Below are positions 45,367 to 53,862 of a stretch of 64,000 bases of DNA, piece by piece; the first letter of the stretch is position 1, and every line of letters starts with the position of its first letter. The DNA is taken from assembly GCF_022496765.1 (NCBI RefSeq), contig NZ_VANV01000004.1:219762-283761 (forward strand), written 5' to 3'. This stretch comes from Acidaminobacter sp. JC074 (GTDB lineage: Bacteria; Bacillota; Clostridia; Peptostreptococcales; Acidaminobacteraceae). A program made the position numbers and the translations under genes. The notes under the pieces were generated by a model. It did no database searches and was not told the DNA's origin. It saw only the letters and a program-made list of their open reading frames with translations.

Positions 45367-45579
45367 GCCTCCTGCTATCAAAGGGATAATGGTTAAGGTA
45401 TCGCCTTCTTGTAAAATTGTATCATTTGATGCTCATGTGCCATTTAGCCTGTAGATGCGGCTTTTATCATAGGTTTGATTGTTCATAAAACTTTCAATAG
45501 TAGTACCAGAAGAGAGCGTTATGACTTCGGCTATTTTAGTTAAGGATTTATGTTCATAGTATTGTAAAGTGATTTTCAT
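45364..45579 (-). pseudogene. MoaD/ThiS-like sulfur carrier with an in-frame TGA
   Basis: 72 codons including stop, starting 1 nt after the AOR stop (TAATATG junction). It begins MKITLQYYEHKSLTKIAEV and ends LQEGDTLTIIPLIAGG, with the C-terminal Gly-Gly that is adenylated and thiocarboxylated in MoaD-type proteins. Codon 49 (45433-45435) is TGA within RLNGT-TGA-ASNDT; the frame is otherwise open. It is the expected sulfur donor for the tungsten cofactor of AOR. Possible readings: nonsense mutation, selenocysteine, or sequencing error. A weak AAGG/CCTT hairpin with loop CGATA lies 25 nt after the TGA. Confidence 0.75.
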
Positions 45580-45580
45580 A

Positions 45581-47446
45581 TTATGACCATAAATCTTTAA
45601 TAACAAAGTCAAGACCTAAATTCTTAAGTGTATCAGGTAGTGGTTTTCCTGATATTTTATCAAATCCTACAAGGTCATAGTAGTCATTTTTCATCTCTTC
45701 CATGTGCTTTCTCAAATCAGCATCTACATTCGGCCCGTCAAATGGTTTATCAAGAAATCTCTTTGAAAGTGTGTCATCTTTAGCTGTCATACCATGTCTA
45801 CATGAGTAAGCTCTTGCTAGAACCCTGTTCTTTCTGTAGATTTTCATCAAATCACTATAAGTGTAATCTTGACCTGTTACTGCATTAAATACACCTGCAA
45901 GTGTTGATGGTGCAACATCATATATAGCTGCGAAATGACACAAACCAATTAAATCGCATACACCTTCTCTATCAGCAGTTTCATTTAATACGTAGGCTTT
46001 CTTTTCTGGGGTATGTGGGTTTAGCTGACCAGCATATACCTCGGTATCTGGAACCATGCCGACTCCCACACCTTCCTTTGTACCGCAGTAACTTGAAATG
46101 ATATGACCTAAACCATAATCGAAGTAAACTCTTAGATCATGGGTATGATAAGCAGCACCGTTTTTACCATGAAGAGCCCTATCTTTTGCATCTCCACCAA
46201 TATATTCTGCGGTTGGTATAATGCCATCTGCTAACACATCACCAATGCCTTCGCGTTTGACAATTTTATCGATAAGTTTTACAACACTTTTGTAGTTTCC
46301 CCAAGTGAGGTCTATGTCATCAAGTTGATCTATAGATAGGAGCCCTATCTCATAACACTCCATGCAAAGTCCGATTACAGAGCCGACTTTTCTAACATCA
46401 AGACCTTCTCTATCCACGATACTATGAAGGTAGAGCATGACATCACCATCGGTAATGCCGAGATTGCTTCCAATGGATGCAATGCCTTCAAACTCTGGTT
46501 CGTCCATAACAATGCCTTTTCCTGGACCTTGTAGTAAGGTCATTTCTCTACAATGATTTAAGGGACATTTATAACATGGTTCTACTTTAACTTTATGTCT
46601 AGAACGATAAGAAAAAGATGATAAATCCTCATAGTTACCAATACTCGTCGAACCATTTTTTGCGATAAGATCCCCCATATCCAAAGAAGGACCTACAGTG
46701 CCTGCTGTACCTGACTGCCTCAAAAAGTTGACCAATTGCGATTGTCTTATATCATTTGCCCAAGCCTTCACCATCTCAGTAAGCTTTTCTGAGTTGAAAA
46801 CAGGTACCTCTTGTGAACCGGATACGGCAATTCCTTTCAAGTTTTTTGCACCCATGACTGCACCTAAAGCACCAGATCCTATGAAGTGTCCATCATCAAC
46901 AAGAATCCCTGAAAGTAAAGATTTCTTTTCACCAGCACCACCAATTACTGCAACTGATACCTTCTTCTCATTAAAAGTCTCTCTTAAACATTTTGCAGTT
47001 TCTAGTGCATCAAGTCCTACTAGGTGGCTAGCATCTACCAACTCTGCGTGATTATCTGTAATTTTTATAGTTACAGGTTTATTCGATTTTCCTCTGATAA
47101 CAATATAATCGAAACCAGCAAACTTTAGTCTGGAACCGAAGAAGCCATTCGCCTGACTTGAGGCAATCATATTGTTTCCAATAGGTGATTTTGATGTTGC
47201 TGTTAAGAGACCTGAAGAAAAAGCCTTTGTACCTGCAAGATTTCCAGCAGCAAACACAAGTACATTTCTTGGGTCGAATGCCTCGATTTCTGGAGTGACT
47301 TCATCATATACAATTTTGGTGCCAATACCATTGCCACCAAGATATGAGTCTAATGTTTCAAAATCGGAATCTTTAATCGCAATCATATTTTTGCTTAAGT
47401 CTACATCAAGAAATTTTCCCATCCAACCATATGTTTTATTCGCCAT
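45581..47446 (-). CDS. Tungsten-dependent aldehyde ferredoxin oxidoreductase
   Basis: 621 residues, family length. AAAGGAG precedes the ATG at 47446, preferred over 47473. N-terminal AOR domain (MGKFLDVDLS, GNGIGTK, pterin-binding region), cluster cysteines C291, C294 and C299 (CxxCx4C) and a fourth in REGVCDLIGLCHFA. It oxidises aldehydes to acids with ferredoxin as acceptor, using a tungsten bis-pterin. Cysteine spacing CxxCx4C differs by one from the archetypal CxxCx3C. Co-transcribed with the MoaD-like gene. Confidence 0.93.
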   Translation of the reverse strand: MANKTYGWMGKFLDVDLSKNMIAIKDSDFETLDSYLGGNGIGTKIVYDEVTPEIEAFDPRNVLVFAAGNLAGTKAFSSGLLTATSKSPIGNNMIASSQANGFFGSRLKFAGFDYIVIRGKSNKPVTIKITDNHAELVDASHLVGLDALETAKCLRETFNEKKVSVAVIGGAGEKKSLLSGILVDDGHFIGSGALGAVMGAKNLKGIAVSGSQEVPVFNSEKLTEMVKAWANDIRQSQLVNFLRQSGTAGTVGPSLDMGDLIAKNGSTSIGNYEDLSSFSYRSRHKVKVEPCYKCPLNHCREMTLLQGPGKGIVMDEPEFEGIASIGSNLGITDGDVMLYLHSIVDREGLDVRKVGSVIGLCMECYEIGLLSIDQLDDIDLTWGNYKSVVKLIDKIVKREGIGDVLADGIIPTAEYIGGDAKDRALHGKNGAAYHTHDLRVYFDYGLGHIISSYCGTKEGVGVGMVPDTEVYAGQLNPHTPEKKAYVLNETADREGVCDLIGLCHFAAIYDVAPSTLAGVFNAVTGQDYTYSDLMKIYRKNRVLARAYSCRHGMTAKDDTLSKRFLDKPFDGPNVDADLRKHMEEMKNDYYDLVGFDKISGKPLPDTLKNLGLDFVIKDLWS

Positions 47447-47482
47447 ATTTACTCCTTTCAAATAAACGTCCATACAATAATT

Positions 47483-47656
47483 CTACAGATCATAAAAAGG
47501 GCTGTCATTGGGCTGTGTGTTTAAAGCAGTACAGTCTATTTGGTGCTGTATGCACAAGGCTCCGTAAGTTGGTGCTGGTTTTAAGATATTTTCGTCTATG
47601 AAGTCGGTAGGATTTAATTCTTTAATAATGTCATCTTTCAAACTTATGTTGTAAGA
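47483..47656 (-). pseudogene. Unidentified coding remnant upstream of the AOR gene
   Basis: A minus-strand frame of 57 codons with no start codon, reading SLKDDIIKELNPTDFID, then KPAPTYGALCIQHQIDC and ending NDSPFYDL. Its composition and codon use look protein-like, so it may be the C-terminal piece of a lost gene. I cannot assign a family. The AOR promoter must lie here too; no molybdenum/tungsten cofactor riboswitch fold was apparent. Confidence 0.35.
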
Positions 47657-47746
47657 TTAATATGTAGTGTTTAAGAACTGGTTAAGAAAAGTAAGTATGA
47701 AGCCCTATTGAAAAATAACTATATAGTATTTAAGGAAAAAAGAAGA

Positions 47747-48396
47747 ATGCTTATAGGAGTGAGAAAGGAGAGCATTATCAGTACAAATACAAATGTTTGG
47801 GATAAGGTCGCTAAAGATTTTGGAAAACATGGGCCTGATTACTGGGCATGGTTTGGTAAAAAGTTAGTTGAACATTCAGACCTGAAGTTAGGCCAAAAGG
47901 TTCTAGATATAGGCTGTGGTAGAGGTGCATCGCTATTTCCAGCGGTTAATGAAATAGGACTAGATGGATCAGCTACCGGACTAGATACTTCAGAGATGAT
48001 GATCAGACATACGCAAGAAGAAGTAGATGAGCTTGGATTATCAAATATAAGACTCGTTTGCAGTGACCTTGAAAATTTTAATTCAGAAGAAAATAGCTTT
48101 GATTACATACAGTGTGGTTTTGGTTTAGGCTTTATTCATATAAATAAAAACTATCGGTTGATACACAAGCTTTTAAAAACAGATGGTGTATTTGCATTGA
48201 CTTCATGGACACAACAAGAAGACCAAGACTGGATAACAGGTCTAGTAAATAAGTATTTAAATATAGAGACAAAAGAGAAAAAAATAAGTCCTTTATCAAC
48301 TGAAAAAGGCATAATAGAAATTCTTGAATCTGAAGGCTTTAAAGATATTAAGATAAAAACCCTCAGTAAGTACTTTGCATTTAACACTGACGTACT
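47747..48396 (+). pseudogene. Methyltransferase, 5' part, split by the IS element
   Basis: A class I SAM-dependent methyltransferase: VLDIGCGRGASLFPAV (motif I), SDLENFNSEENSFDYIQCGFGL (motif II/III). The start is uncertain: ATG 47747 or 47708, or a rare ATT near 47774 placed after AAAGGAG. At ~48396 the frame enters the IS end; reading on adds an artefactual tail of 14 residues to the stop at 48439. The missing C-terminus is found intact at 50866. Confidence 0.85.
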
Positions 48397-48424
48397 CTCC
48401 GCCCAAGAACCGCTATGGACGGAG
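48397..48424. repeat. IS605 right-end hairpin
   Basis: CTCCGCCCA pairs with TGGACGGAG (one C-A mismatch). Same core as the left-end hairpin. Confidence 0.8.
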
Positions 48425-48666
48425 GCTCTTTACTACTGAAGTTTTCACGTACAATGCATCGAGATACTTATAATGCTTCGTAGCGACTCTATACTTAATA
48501 TTACTATAAAAAGTAGTCTTCGTAGTGGTACTCATCTAGAAGTATTGTTCTTCAAGATTTTCCCCATTCATAGACAACCGTTTACCTGGATTTACAATAA
48601 CTATTGTTACGAATCAGATAAGCGATTAACGCCTACAAGGATCGTCAATCCTTTTTATTACTTTAT
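48425..48666 (-). ncRNA. Candidate omega (reRNA) guide scaffold downstream of tnpB
   Basis: 240 nt of non-coding sequence between the tnpB stop and the right end. TnpB nucleases are known to be guided by an RNA made from this part of the element, with the guide taken from the flank. Short complementary stretches are visible (CTACGAAGACTAC region, GGATTGACGATCC near tnpB). Placement rests on family knowledge; exact ends are unknown. Confidence 0.5.
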
Positions 48667-50214
48667 TTAACTTACCTTTTTAACAAACTCTTTGACACCC
48701 ATGCATTTAGGTGTTGCTATCTCACTGTTTTTCTTCATTATGTCATCTTGTATTTTCAAATATTCTTCAAAAAATTGAATCATACCTACTTGGTTAATTG
48801 TTTCCAAATCATTATTCACAAACATAAGAACAAATGATGAATAAAGATCTCTTTGTACCAGCTTTCCATCAACTATATGGACACGTACACTTAGGGCTTT
48901 TTTGACTCTCTGGTTACTTACATGATTGTACTGACTAGCTGCGACTTTTTTGGTGTTTATGCATTTTAAATCTTTATCAATATAACCGAGCTTTCTATCA
49001 ATGATCAACAATAGGCTTGCTGGTGCTCTATGACCAATAGATTTACCAAATCTCTTCTTCCTCTTATTTCTACCAGTCTTTTTTGATTTTTCTGTCTTTT
49101 TAGAACGTTTTTTCAAGCCTGCAAAATTCATTTCTTCTACTTTAACGTCATCACCTAAAGCTAAGATTTGATTGGCCATCCTGTTATGAGCTTGAATCCT
49201 ATAAACCTTTTGCTTACGACAAATATCTTTATGCCTAAATCTAAGTTTTTCATAATGCTTTGAATTAACCCATTTCTTCTTACCTTTTTTGACAGTACCA
49301 TCTTCATTAAAGTTTTCGGGATTATTCGCTTTTCTACTCCTATCCATCGCTCTAAGAAGACGCTTCTTTTTCTGCTCTAGTTGAAAAACACCAGGTGCTA
49401 ATTCCTCATGAATCATGCCATTTTCACTTGTAACTGCAACTTGAGAGACACCGATATCAATACCTACTGTGCCTGTACCAATCATATGTTTAAAATTTCC
49501 TTCTTTATCAAGCTTTAAAGGTGGTGTACCTTCTAAGACTAATTGCACATAAAATCTGACTTTGCCTCTAATCGTTTTTCTGACGATTCTACAGTATTTA
49601 ACTTTATTTGTAAGCATTTGCCTTGCATAAGTGTCATTCTTCTTTACTCTTATTTTCATTTCAAGACCAGCCCACTTAACTTTTCTATCTATAAATCGTA
49701 TACCAGTTGTATTTGATTTTCCTTCTAATGTACCTAAGCTTTCTAAATTATGAAAAGTCAGTTCATCAGCACGATGAAACATCATTTGCTCAATAGCTTG
49801 TAAAGCTCTATAGGCAAGATTTTGAGCAATTTGAGAATGTATATGTACTCTAGGTGTTTGAAACTTAGTCGTACCAACTTTCTGGAATGTAAATCTCTTG
49901 GTTAAGTCTGTTGCATATTTTTCAATATCACCTTTGGATAATTCATATTCTTCTCTTAGTTCCTTAAACCTTCTTTTTCTATTTGGATCATCCTTATGTA
50001 AGTCACAGGTTTCTTTATATTCTTTCGAATGATGTAGTCTGTTTACTCTTTTCTTAAATACGCGAATCAAAGTGTTGTAGATGTTAGCAGCAATTTTAAA
50101 TCTTTTATCCAATGCTTTTATGTCAGAACCGCTTGTAACAAGTTCAAGTTCTAAAACCATGTTATCTTTAAGTGTACTATTAGGTTTGTTTTTTTTACTA
50201 GTAGCTTTAATCAT
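48667..50214 (-). CDS. tnpB: TnpB RNA-guided nuclease-like protein, variant without zinc finger
   Basis: 515 residues. RuvC-like motifs: D in VGIDIGVSQVAV, E in VKVEEMNFAGL, and a third D probably in KLVQRDLYSSFVLM. The usual C-terminal CxxC...CxxC zinc finger is absent, and a ~55-residue tail follows instead. GGAGG precedes the ATG. The lysine/arginine-rich N-terminal half fits RNA and DNA binding. Orientation is opposite to tnpA, 154 nt away. Appears full length and intact. Confidence 0.9.
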   Translation of the reverse strand: MIKATSKKNKPNSTLKDNMVLELELVTSGSDIKALDKRFKIAANIYNTLIRVFKKRVNRLHHSKEYKETCDLHKDDPNRKRRFKELREEYELSKGDIEKYATDLTKRFTFQKVGTTKFQTPRVHIHSQIAQNLAYRALQAIEQMMFHRADELTFHNLESLGTLEGKSNTTGIRFIDRKVKWAGLEMKIRVKKNDTYARQMLTNKVKYCRIVRKTIRGKVRFYVQLVLEGTPPLKLDKEGNFKHMIGTGTVGIDIGVSQVAVTSENGMIHEELAPGVFQLEQKKKRLLRAMDRSRKANNPENFNEDGTVKKGKKKWVNSKHYEKLRFRHKDICRKQKVYRIQAHNRMANQILALGDDVKVEEMNFAGLKKRSKKTEKSKKTGRNKRKKRFGKSIGHRAPASLLLIIDRKLGYIDKDLKCINTKKVAASQYNHVSNQRVKKALSVRVHIVDGKLVQRDLYSSFVLMFVNNDLETINQVGMIQFFEEYLKIQDDIMKKNSEIATPKCMGVKEFVKKVS

Positions 50215-50368
50215 AAGGCCTCCTATCTACACTTCAAGTGTACCAAACAAACGTTTGGGTGTAAAGAGATTTTCAATACTAAAGTTATATTATTTTATAA
50301 TGTATTATACTATTGCAAATTATACAAATAATGCTCTATACTAGAATTAACAAACAAAAGGAGGTCCT

Positions 50369-50773
50369 ATGAAAACAATGTATGATAAAAGTAGACATGC
50401 AAGATATAAGTTGGTTTACCATTTGGTTGTTGCAACTGAATATCGTAGAAAATGCTTAACACCGGAAATGATAAATAGAATGAGGGAGATATCTGAACTA
50501 ATAACAAGTCGTCACGAATGTAAAGTGATTGAGTTTGGAGGAGAGTCTGATCATGTACACCTGTTATTCGAAGCACCACCTAAAATAAGACTTACAGAGT
50601 TCATTAATGTTTTTAAATCAGGTACTTCAAGAAGAATAAGAAAAGAATACAAAAGTCATTTAGACCAGTTTTATATGAAAGATAAATTATGGACCAACTC
50701 CTATCTAATCATATCAAGTGGTGGAGCTCCAATAGAAATTATAAAGAAGTACATACAAGAGCAGGACAACTAG
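50369..50773 (+). CDS. tnpA: IS200-type Y1 transposase
   Basis: 134 residues. HUH motif HVHLL in GGESDHVHLLFEAPP and catalytic Tyr in IEIIKKYIQEQ. It performs single-strand excision and insertion at the hairpin ends. AAAGGAGG precedes the ATG. Complete, so the element may still move. Confidence 0.93.
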   Translation: MKTMYDKSRHARYKLVYHLVVATEYRRKCLTPEMINRMREISELITSRHECKVIEFGGESDHVHLLFEAPPKIRLTEFINVFKSGTSRRIRKEYKSHLDQFYMKDKLWTNSYLIISSGGAPIEIIKKYIQEQDN

Positions 50774-50818
50774 ATATTTATACAGCAAAGAAAATCATCG
50801 AGAAGCTAAGAAATTCAT

Positions 50819-50864
50819 CTCCGCCCAAGACTCGAATATATGCGTATCAACGCTATGGGCGGAG
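50819..50864. repeat. IS605 left-end hairpin
   Basis: Perfect 9-bp stem CTCCGCCCA/TGGGCGGAG around a 28-nt loop. Confidence 0.82.
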
Positions 50865-50865
50865 C

Positions 50866-51081
50866 CTTCTTTCCCAAAACATGGGTAAGGACGAGTGGTG
50901 GGAAGATTTAAATAACACGGCTGTCAGAATTATCTTAGATGCAATAGCTGAAACAAACAAACTAGAAGAGTTCAAAGAAGAAGCTTACTTAGGTTTAGAC
51001 CAGTTTACGAGTGATGAAAAGCTTATGATAAAGAGAGAGGCTATTTTAGCTTATTGTCGAGTAAAGTCATACATGAATTAG
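50866..51081 (+). pseudogene. Methyltransferase, 3' part, after the IS element
   Basis: Frame LLSQNMGKDEWWEDLNNTAV through LGLDQFTSDEKLMIKREAIL to the stop at 51079-51081. This is the usual C-terminal region of the methyltransferase whose first part ends at 48396. Joining the pieces gives a protein of about 287 residues. The longer frame reading into this piece from the IS is an artefact. Confidence 0.82.
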
Positions 51082-51124
51082 TGATAGTCAGTCATGTAGT
51101 CACGATTAATGAAGGTATAAGAAT

Positions 51125-51625
51125 ATGAATTTTGAGATGAAAAACAATGAAGTAGATTTAGCTATAGAAATTATGAAAGAAGTTGCTGAATGGGGAAGAA
51201 ATCAAGGCTATAGGGTTTGGCTAGATGAGTGGCTTGTTCGTGAAGAACTTATTACCCATGAAGCCAGTGCTGATACCTTTTGTGTTGGCTACCTTGATGG
51301 TCTACCAGCGTGTTGTATGATACTGCAGTGGCGTGATGAAACTTGGTGGCCTAATGCTATAGAAAATGAGGCTGCTTATATACACAAGCTATGTTTAAAA
51401 AGAGTGTTTGCTGGAAAAGGACTTTCCATGGCATGTTTAAAGTATGCAGAAGATGAGTGTAAAAAGCGTGGTGCAAAGTATATACGTTTAGATACTGGCT
51501 GGGATGAGCACAAAATGAAAGAACTATATATATCAATGGGCTTCGAAATTGTAGAAAAAGTGTTTTTGGAGAACGGAAAAGCAATGGCTCTTTTTGAGTA
51601 TAAGGTGGGAGGAAAAAATGTCTGA
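51125..51625 (+). CDS. GNAT-family N-acetyltransferase
   Basis: 166 residues. The acetyl-CoA site is visible in AAYIHKLCLKRVFAGKGLSMACLKYAEDECKKRGAKYIRLDTGW, followed by YISMGFEIVEKV. Substrate unknown. It overlaps the next gene by 8 nt, so the two are translationally coupled. Confidence 0.85.
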   Translation: MNFEMKNNEVDLAIEIMKEVAEWGRNQGYRVWLDEWLVREELITHEASADTFCVGYLDGLPACCMILQWRDETWWPNAIENEAAYIHKLCLKRVFAGKGLSMACLKYAEDECKKRGAKYIRLDTGWDEHKMKELYISMGFEIVEKVFLENGKAMALFEYKVGGKNV

Positions 51626-52388
51626 TAAAGCATCCTATGATAAAGCAGCAGATAGCTATGATAAAGGTAGACCACCTTATCCAAGTCAAATAAACGATTG
51701 GATTCTTAAATCTACAGGGATGAATACAAATCATCAATTATTAGAAATTGCACCTGGTACAGGACAAGCAACCATGGCCTTTGCAAGAAGAGGTTTTTCA
51801 ATTAAGTGTGTAGAGTTAAGCAGAAACCTGGCAGATGTTCTTATAGAAAAGGTCAAGGATATGAATGTCAGTGTGGATGTATCTTCCTTTGAAAAATGGC
51901 AGAATACATCTGAAAGACCATATGATTTTATTTACTGTGCCACAGCCTTTCATTGGTTAGATCCAGAAATTAAATATAAAAAATGCTCTGATCTTTTAAG
52001 AGATGAAGGCAAACTAATACTCATTTGGAATGTGTTTTCAGAAAGTAAAAATGAGATTATCAAGCATGCTTACGACTTATTATGGGAGCTCTGTCCAGAT
52101 AAAAAACACATTGATAGTGAAGTGTTAAAAGAAAACCGTAAAAAGGCTATCTCTGCTAGTGGAGAATTTCAACTAAAATCATATCTAGATCATAAATGGC
52201 AACTTTTAGCAAGTAGGGAAGAGACCATCAATGGTTTTTATTCTCAATCCTCTTTTTTATCTCTAGATGAAAAAAGGCAAAAGGATCTAAAGATAAAGTT
52301 GGATCTTTTATTTGATAGGTTGGATGCATATATTTCATCGGATGTAAGTACGACAGTATACATCTGTGAGAAGGTAAGAAAGAATTAG
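51618..52388 (+). CDS. Class I SAM-dependent methyltransferase
   Basis: 256 residues from ATG 51618, preceded by GGGAGGA; the longer start at 51594 is rejected. Motif I LLEIAPGTGQATMAFARRG, then FIYCATAFHWLDPEIK, typical of the UbiE/TAM-like group. Substrate unknown. Coupled to the GNAT gene and close to an aminoglycoside-type acetyltransferase, so the three probably form an operon. Confidence 0.88.
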   Translation: MSDKASYDKAADSYDKGRPPYPSQINDWILKSTGMNTNHQLLEIAPGTGQATMAFARRGFSIKCVELSRNLADVLIEKVKDMNVSVDVSSFEKWQNTSERPYDFIYCATAFHWLDPEIKYKKCSDLLRDEGKLILIWNVFSESKNEIIKHAYDLLWELCPDKKHIDSEVLKENRKKAISASGEFQLKSYLDHKWQLLASREETINGFYSQSSFLSLDEKRQKDLKIKLDLLFDRLDAYISSDVSTTVYICEKVRKN

Positions 52389-52429
52389 ATGGACTTATGT
52401 TGAAGGTTCAAAATGTAAAGAGATGTAAG

Positions 52430-52864
52430 ATGATGATTGAGGCAAACGAAAAGAATTTAGATAAGTTAACAGAACTTGGCTTAAAACTGTGGCCAGATAA
52501 TGTTTATGAAGATTTGAAATCAGAGTTTAGAGATTCTATTGTATCAGATGATGAAGATATGTTTCTTTATGAGGACGCTGATGAGTATATTGGCTTTATC
52601 CAGTTATCTATAAGAAATCACTATGTGGAAGGATGTGAAAGCTCACCAGTTGCCTATCTAGAAGGTATCTTTGTAGAAGAAGGCAATAGAAGGTCTGGCA
52701 TCGCTCAGGATATGGTGATCTTTGCTGAAAAGTGGGGCAAAGATAGAGGCTGTGTAGAACTGGCGTCAGATTGCGAATTAGAAAATACTTTAAGTATAGA
52801 CTTTCACAAAGCCATAGGCTTTGAGGAAGTTAATCGCTTGGTTTGTTTTAAGAAAAATATTTAG
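52430..52864 (+). CDS. AAC(6')-like aminoglycoside N-acetyltransferase family protein
   Basis: 144 residues from ATG 52430; 52397 is an alternative and neither has a strong RBS. It matches the AAC(6')-I layout: LKLWPDNVYEDLKSEF, YEDADEYIGFIQLSIR, ESSPVAYLEGIFVEEGNRRSG, ASDCELENTLSIDFHKAIGFEEVNRLVCF. Members transfer acetyl to the 6'-amino group of aminoglycosides. Chromosomal homologues do not always give resistance. Confidence 0.85.
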   Translation: MMIEANEKNLDKLTELGLKLWPDNVYEDLKSEFRDSIVSDDEDMFLYEDADEYIGFIQLSIRNHYVEGCESSPVAYLEGIFVEEGNRRSGIAQDMVIFAEKWGKDRGCVELASDCELENTLSIDFHKAIGFEEVNRLVCFKKNI

Positions 52865-52880
52865 AGTGTAATAATCCTGT

Positions 52881-52914
52881 AAAAGGCTTTTGATTAATCT
52901 TAAAAGCCTTTTGT
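52881..52914 (+). terminator. Terminator of the acetyl/methyltransferase operon
   Basis: AAAAGGCTTTT/AAAAGCCTTTT stem with a 10-nt loop. Confidence 0.8.
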
Positions 52915-53022
52915 GATATGATGAATGAGGATAAAAGTATAGCTTGTTAGGGAGGTAAAAATGTTTATTTAGAATCTAGTTGAAAAGAAGTATGGAATGA
53001 AATAATGAACTAGGAGGATAAG

Positions 53023-53772
53023 ATGGCATTTTTTAAGTATAAAGATAAGAAGGTATTTTACAGAGAGTATGGAACTGGTCAGCCGCTATTAATGCTACAT
53101 GGAAACTCTGTTTCATCAAAGATGTTTGATTCGATCATAGACTTGTATGAGGATCAGTTTAAAGTTATTCTCATAGATTTTTTAGGTCATGGACAGTCAG
53201 ATAGAATAAAGGAATTTCCAATTGATTTTTGGTATGATCAGGGCATGCAGGTCATTGCTTTTTGTGAGCAAAATGGCTATAAAGATATCAACATTCTTGG
53301 AACGAGCGGTGGTGCATTAGCTGGCATTAATGTAGCACTAGAACATCCTGATTTGGTATCAAAGTTAATTGCAGATAGTTTTGAAGGTGTAAGATCAATA
53401 GAGCATTTCGCAGGACAAGTACAAAAAGAGAGAGAGGCTTCCAAAGTAGATGAAGGCGCCAGAAATTTCTTTGCCTATATGCATGGGGATGACTGGATGG
53501 ATGTTGTTGATGCAGATACAGACGTCATCATCAGACATCATAAAGAAGTTGGCGACTTCTTTCATAAGGATATAAGTGAACTTAAGGTAGCAACTCTTTT
53601 AACTGGATCAAAGGAAGATGAGTATTGTCCAGAGATTAGTGAGCTCTTTAAAGAACTCGGTCTAACTATACAAGACGTAAGTGTTCACATTTTTGAATCT
53701 GGCTCACATCCTTCTGTTATGACATCAGCAGAAGAGTTTGCAAATATTGCAAAGCAGTTTTTGAGTAATTAA
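53023..53772 (+). CDS. Alpha/beta hydrolase
   Basis: 249 residues. Oxyanion HGNSVSSKMF, nucleophile elbow GTSGGA with the catalytic Ser, late Asp near GSKEDEYCP and His in SGSHPS. Esterase or lactonase-like; substrate unknown. GGAGGA before the ATG. A decayed RBS-plus-ATG with an early TAG lies at 52950-53000. Confidence 0.9.
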   Translation: MAFFKYKDKKVFYREYGTGQPLLMLHGNSVSSKMFDSIIDLYEDQFKVILIDFLGHGQSDRIKEFPIDFWYDQGMQVIAFCEQNGYKDINILGTSGGALAGINVALEHPDLVSKLIADSFEGVRSIEHFAGQVQKEREASKVDEGARNFFAYMHGDDWMDVVDADTDVIIRHHKEVGDFFHKDISELKVATLLTGSKEDEYCPEISELFKELGLTIQDVSVHIFESGSHPSVMTSAEEFANIAKQFLSN

Positions 53773-53776
53773 TGTT

Positions 53777-53804
53777 AAAGGCGTTCTTTAGAATGCCTTT
53801 TTAT
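53777..53804 (+). terminator. Terminator of the hydrolase gene
   Basis: AAAGGC-TTC/GAA-GCCTTT stem with TTTA loop and T-tail. Confidence 0.8.
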
Positions 53805-53862
53805 TATAGGATATTTGTATAAAAGGTATTATTTTTTATCGATGAAAACAAAGGAGTCTTGA

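Larger units (their letters stand above)
48396..50868 (-). mobile_element. IS200/IS605-family insertion sequence
   Basis: About 2.47 kb with divergent tnpA (Y1 transposase) and tnpB. Both ends carry subterminal hairpins sharing CTCCGCCCAAGA and CGCTATGG, at 48397-48424 and 50819-50864. As in IS605, tnpA reads toward the left end, so LE is at ~50868 and RE at ~48396. The element interrupts a methyltransferase reading frame, which fixes the ends to within a few nt. No target duplication is expected for this family. Confidence 0.9.

Noticed and set aside
47447..47746. Molybdenum/tungsten cofactor riboswitch before AOR
   Set aside because: No multi-stem fold could be traced, and the region reads better as a coding remnant.
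50689..50865. Separate protein-coding gene overlapping the tnpA end
   Set aside because: The frame is the chance extension of the methyltransferase 3' part into the IS; it has no RBS and overlaps tnpA.
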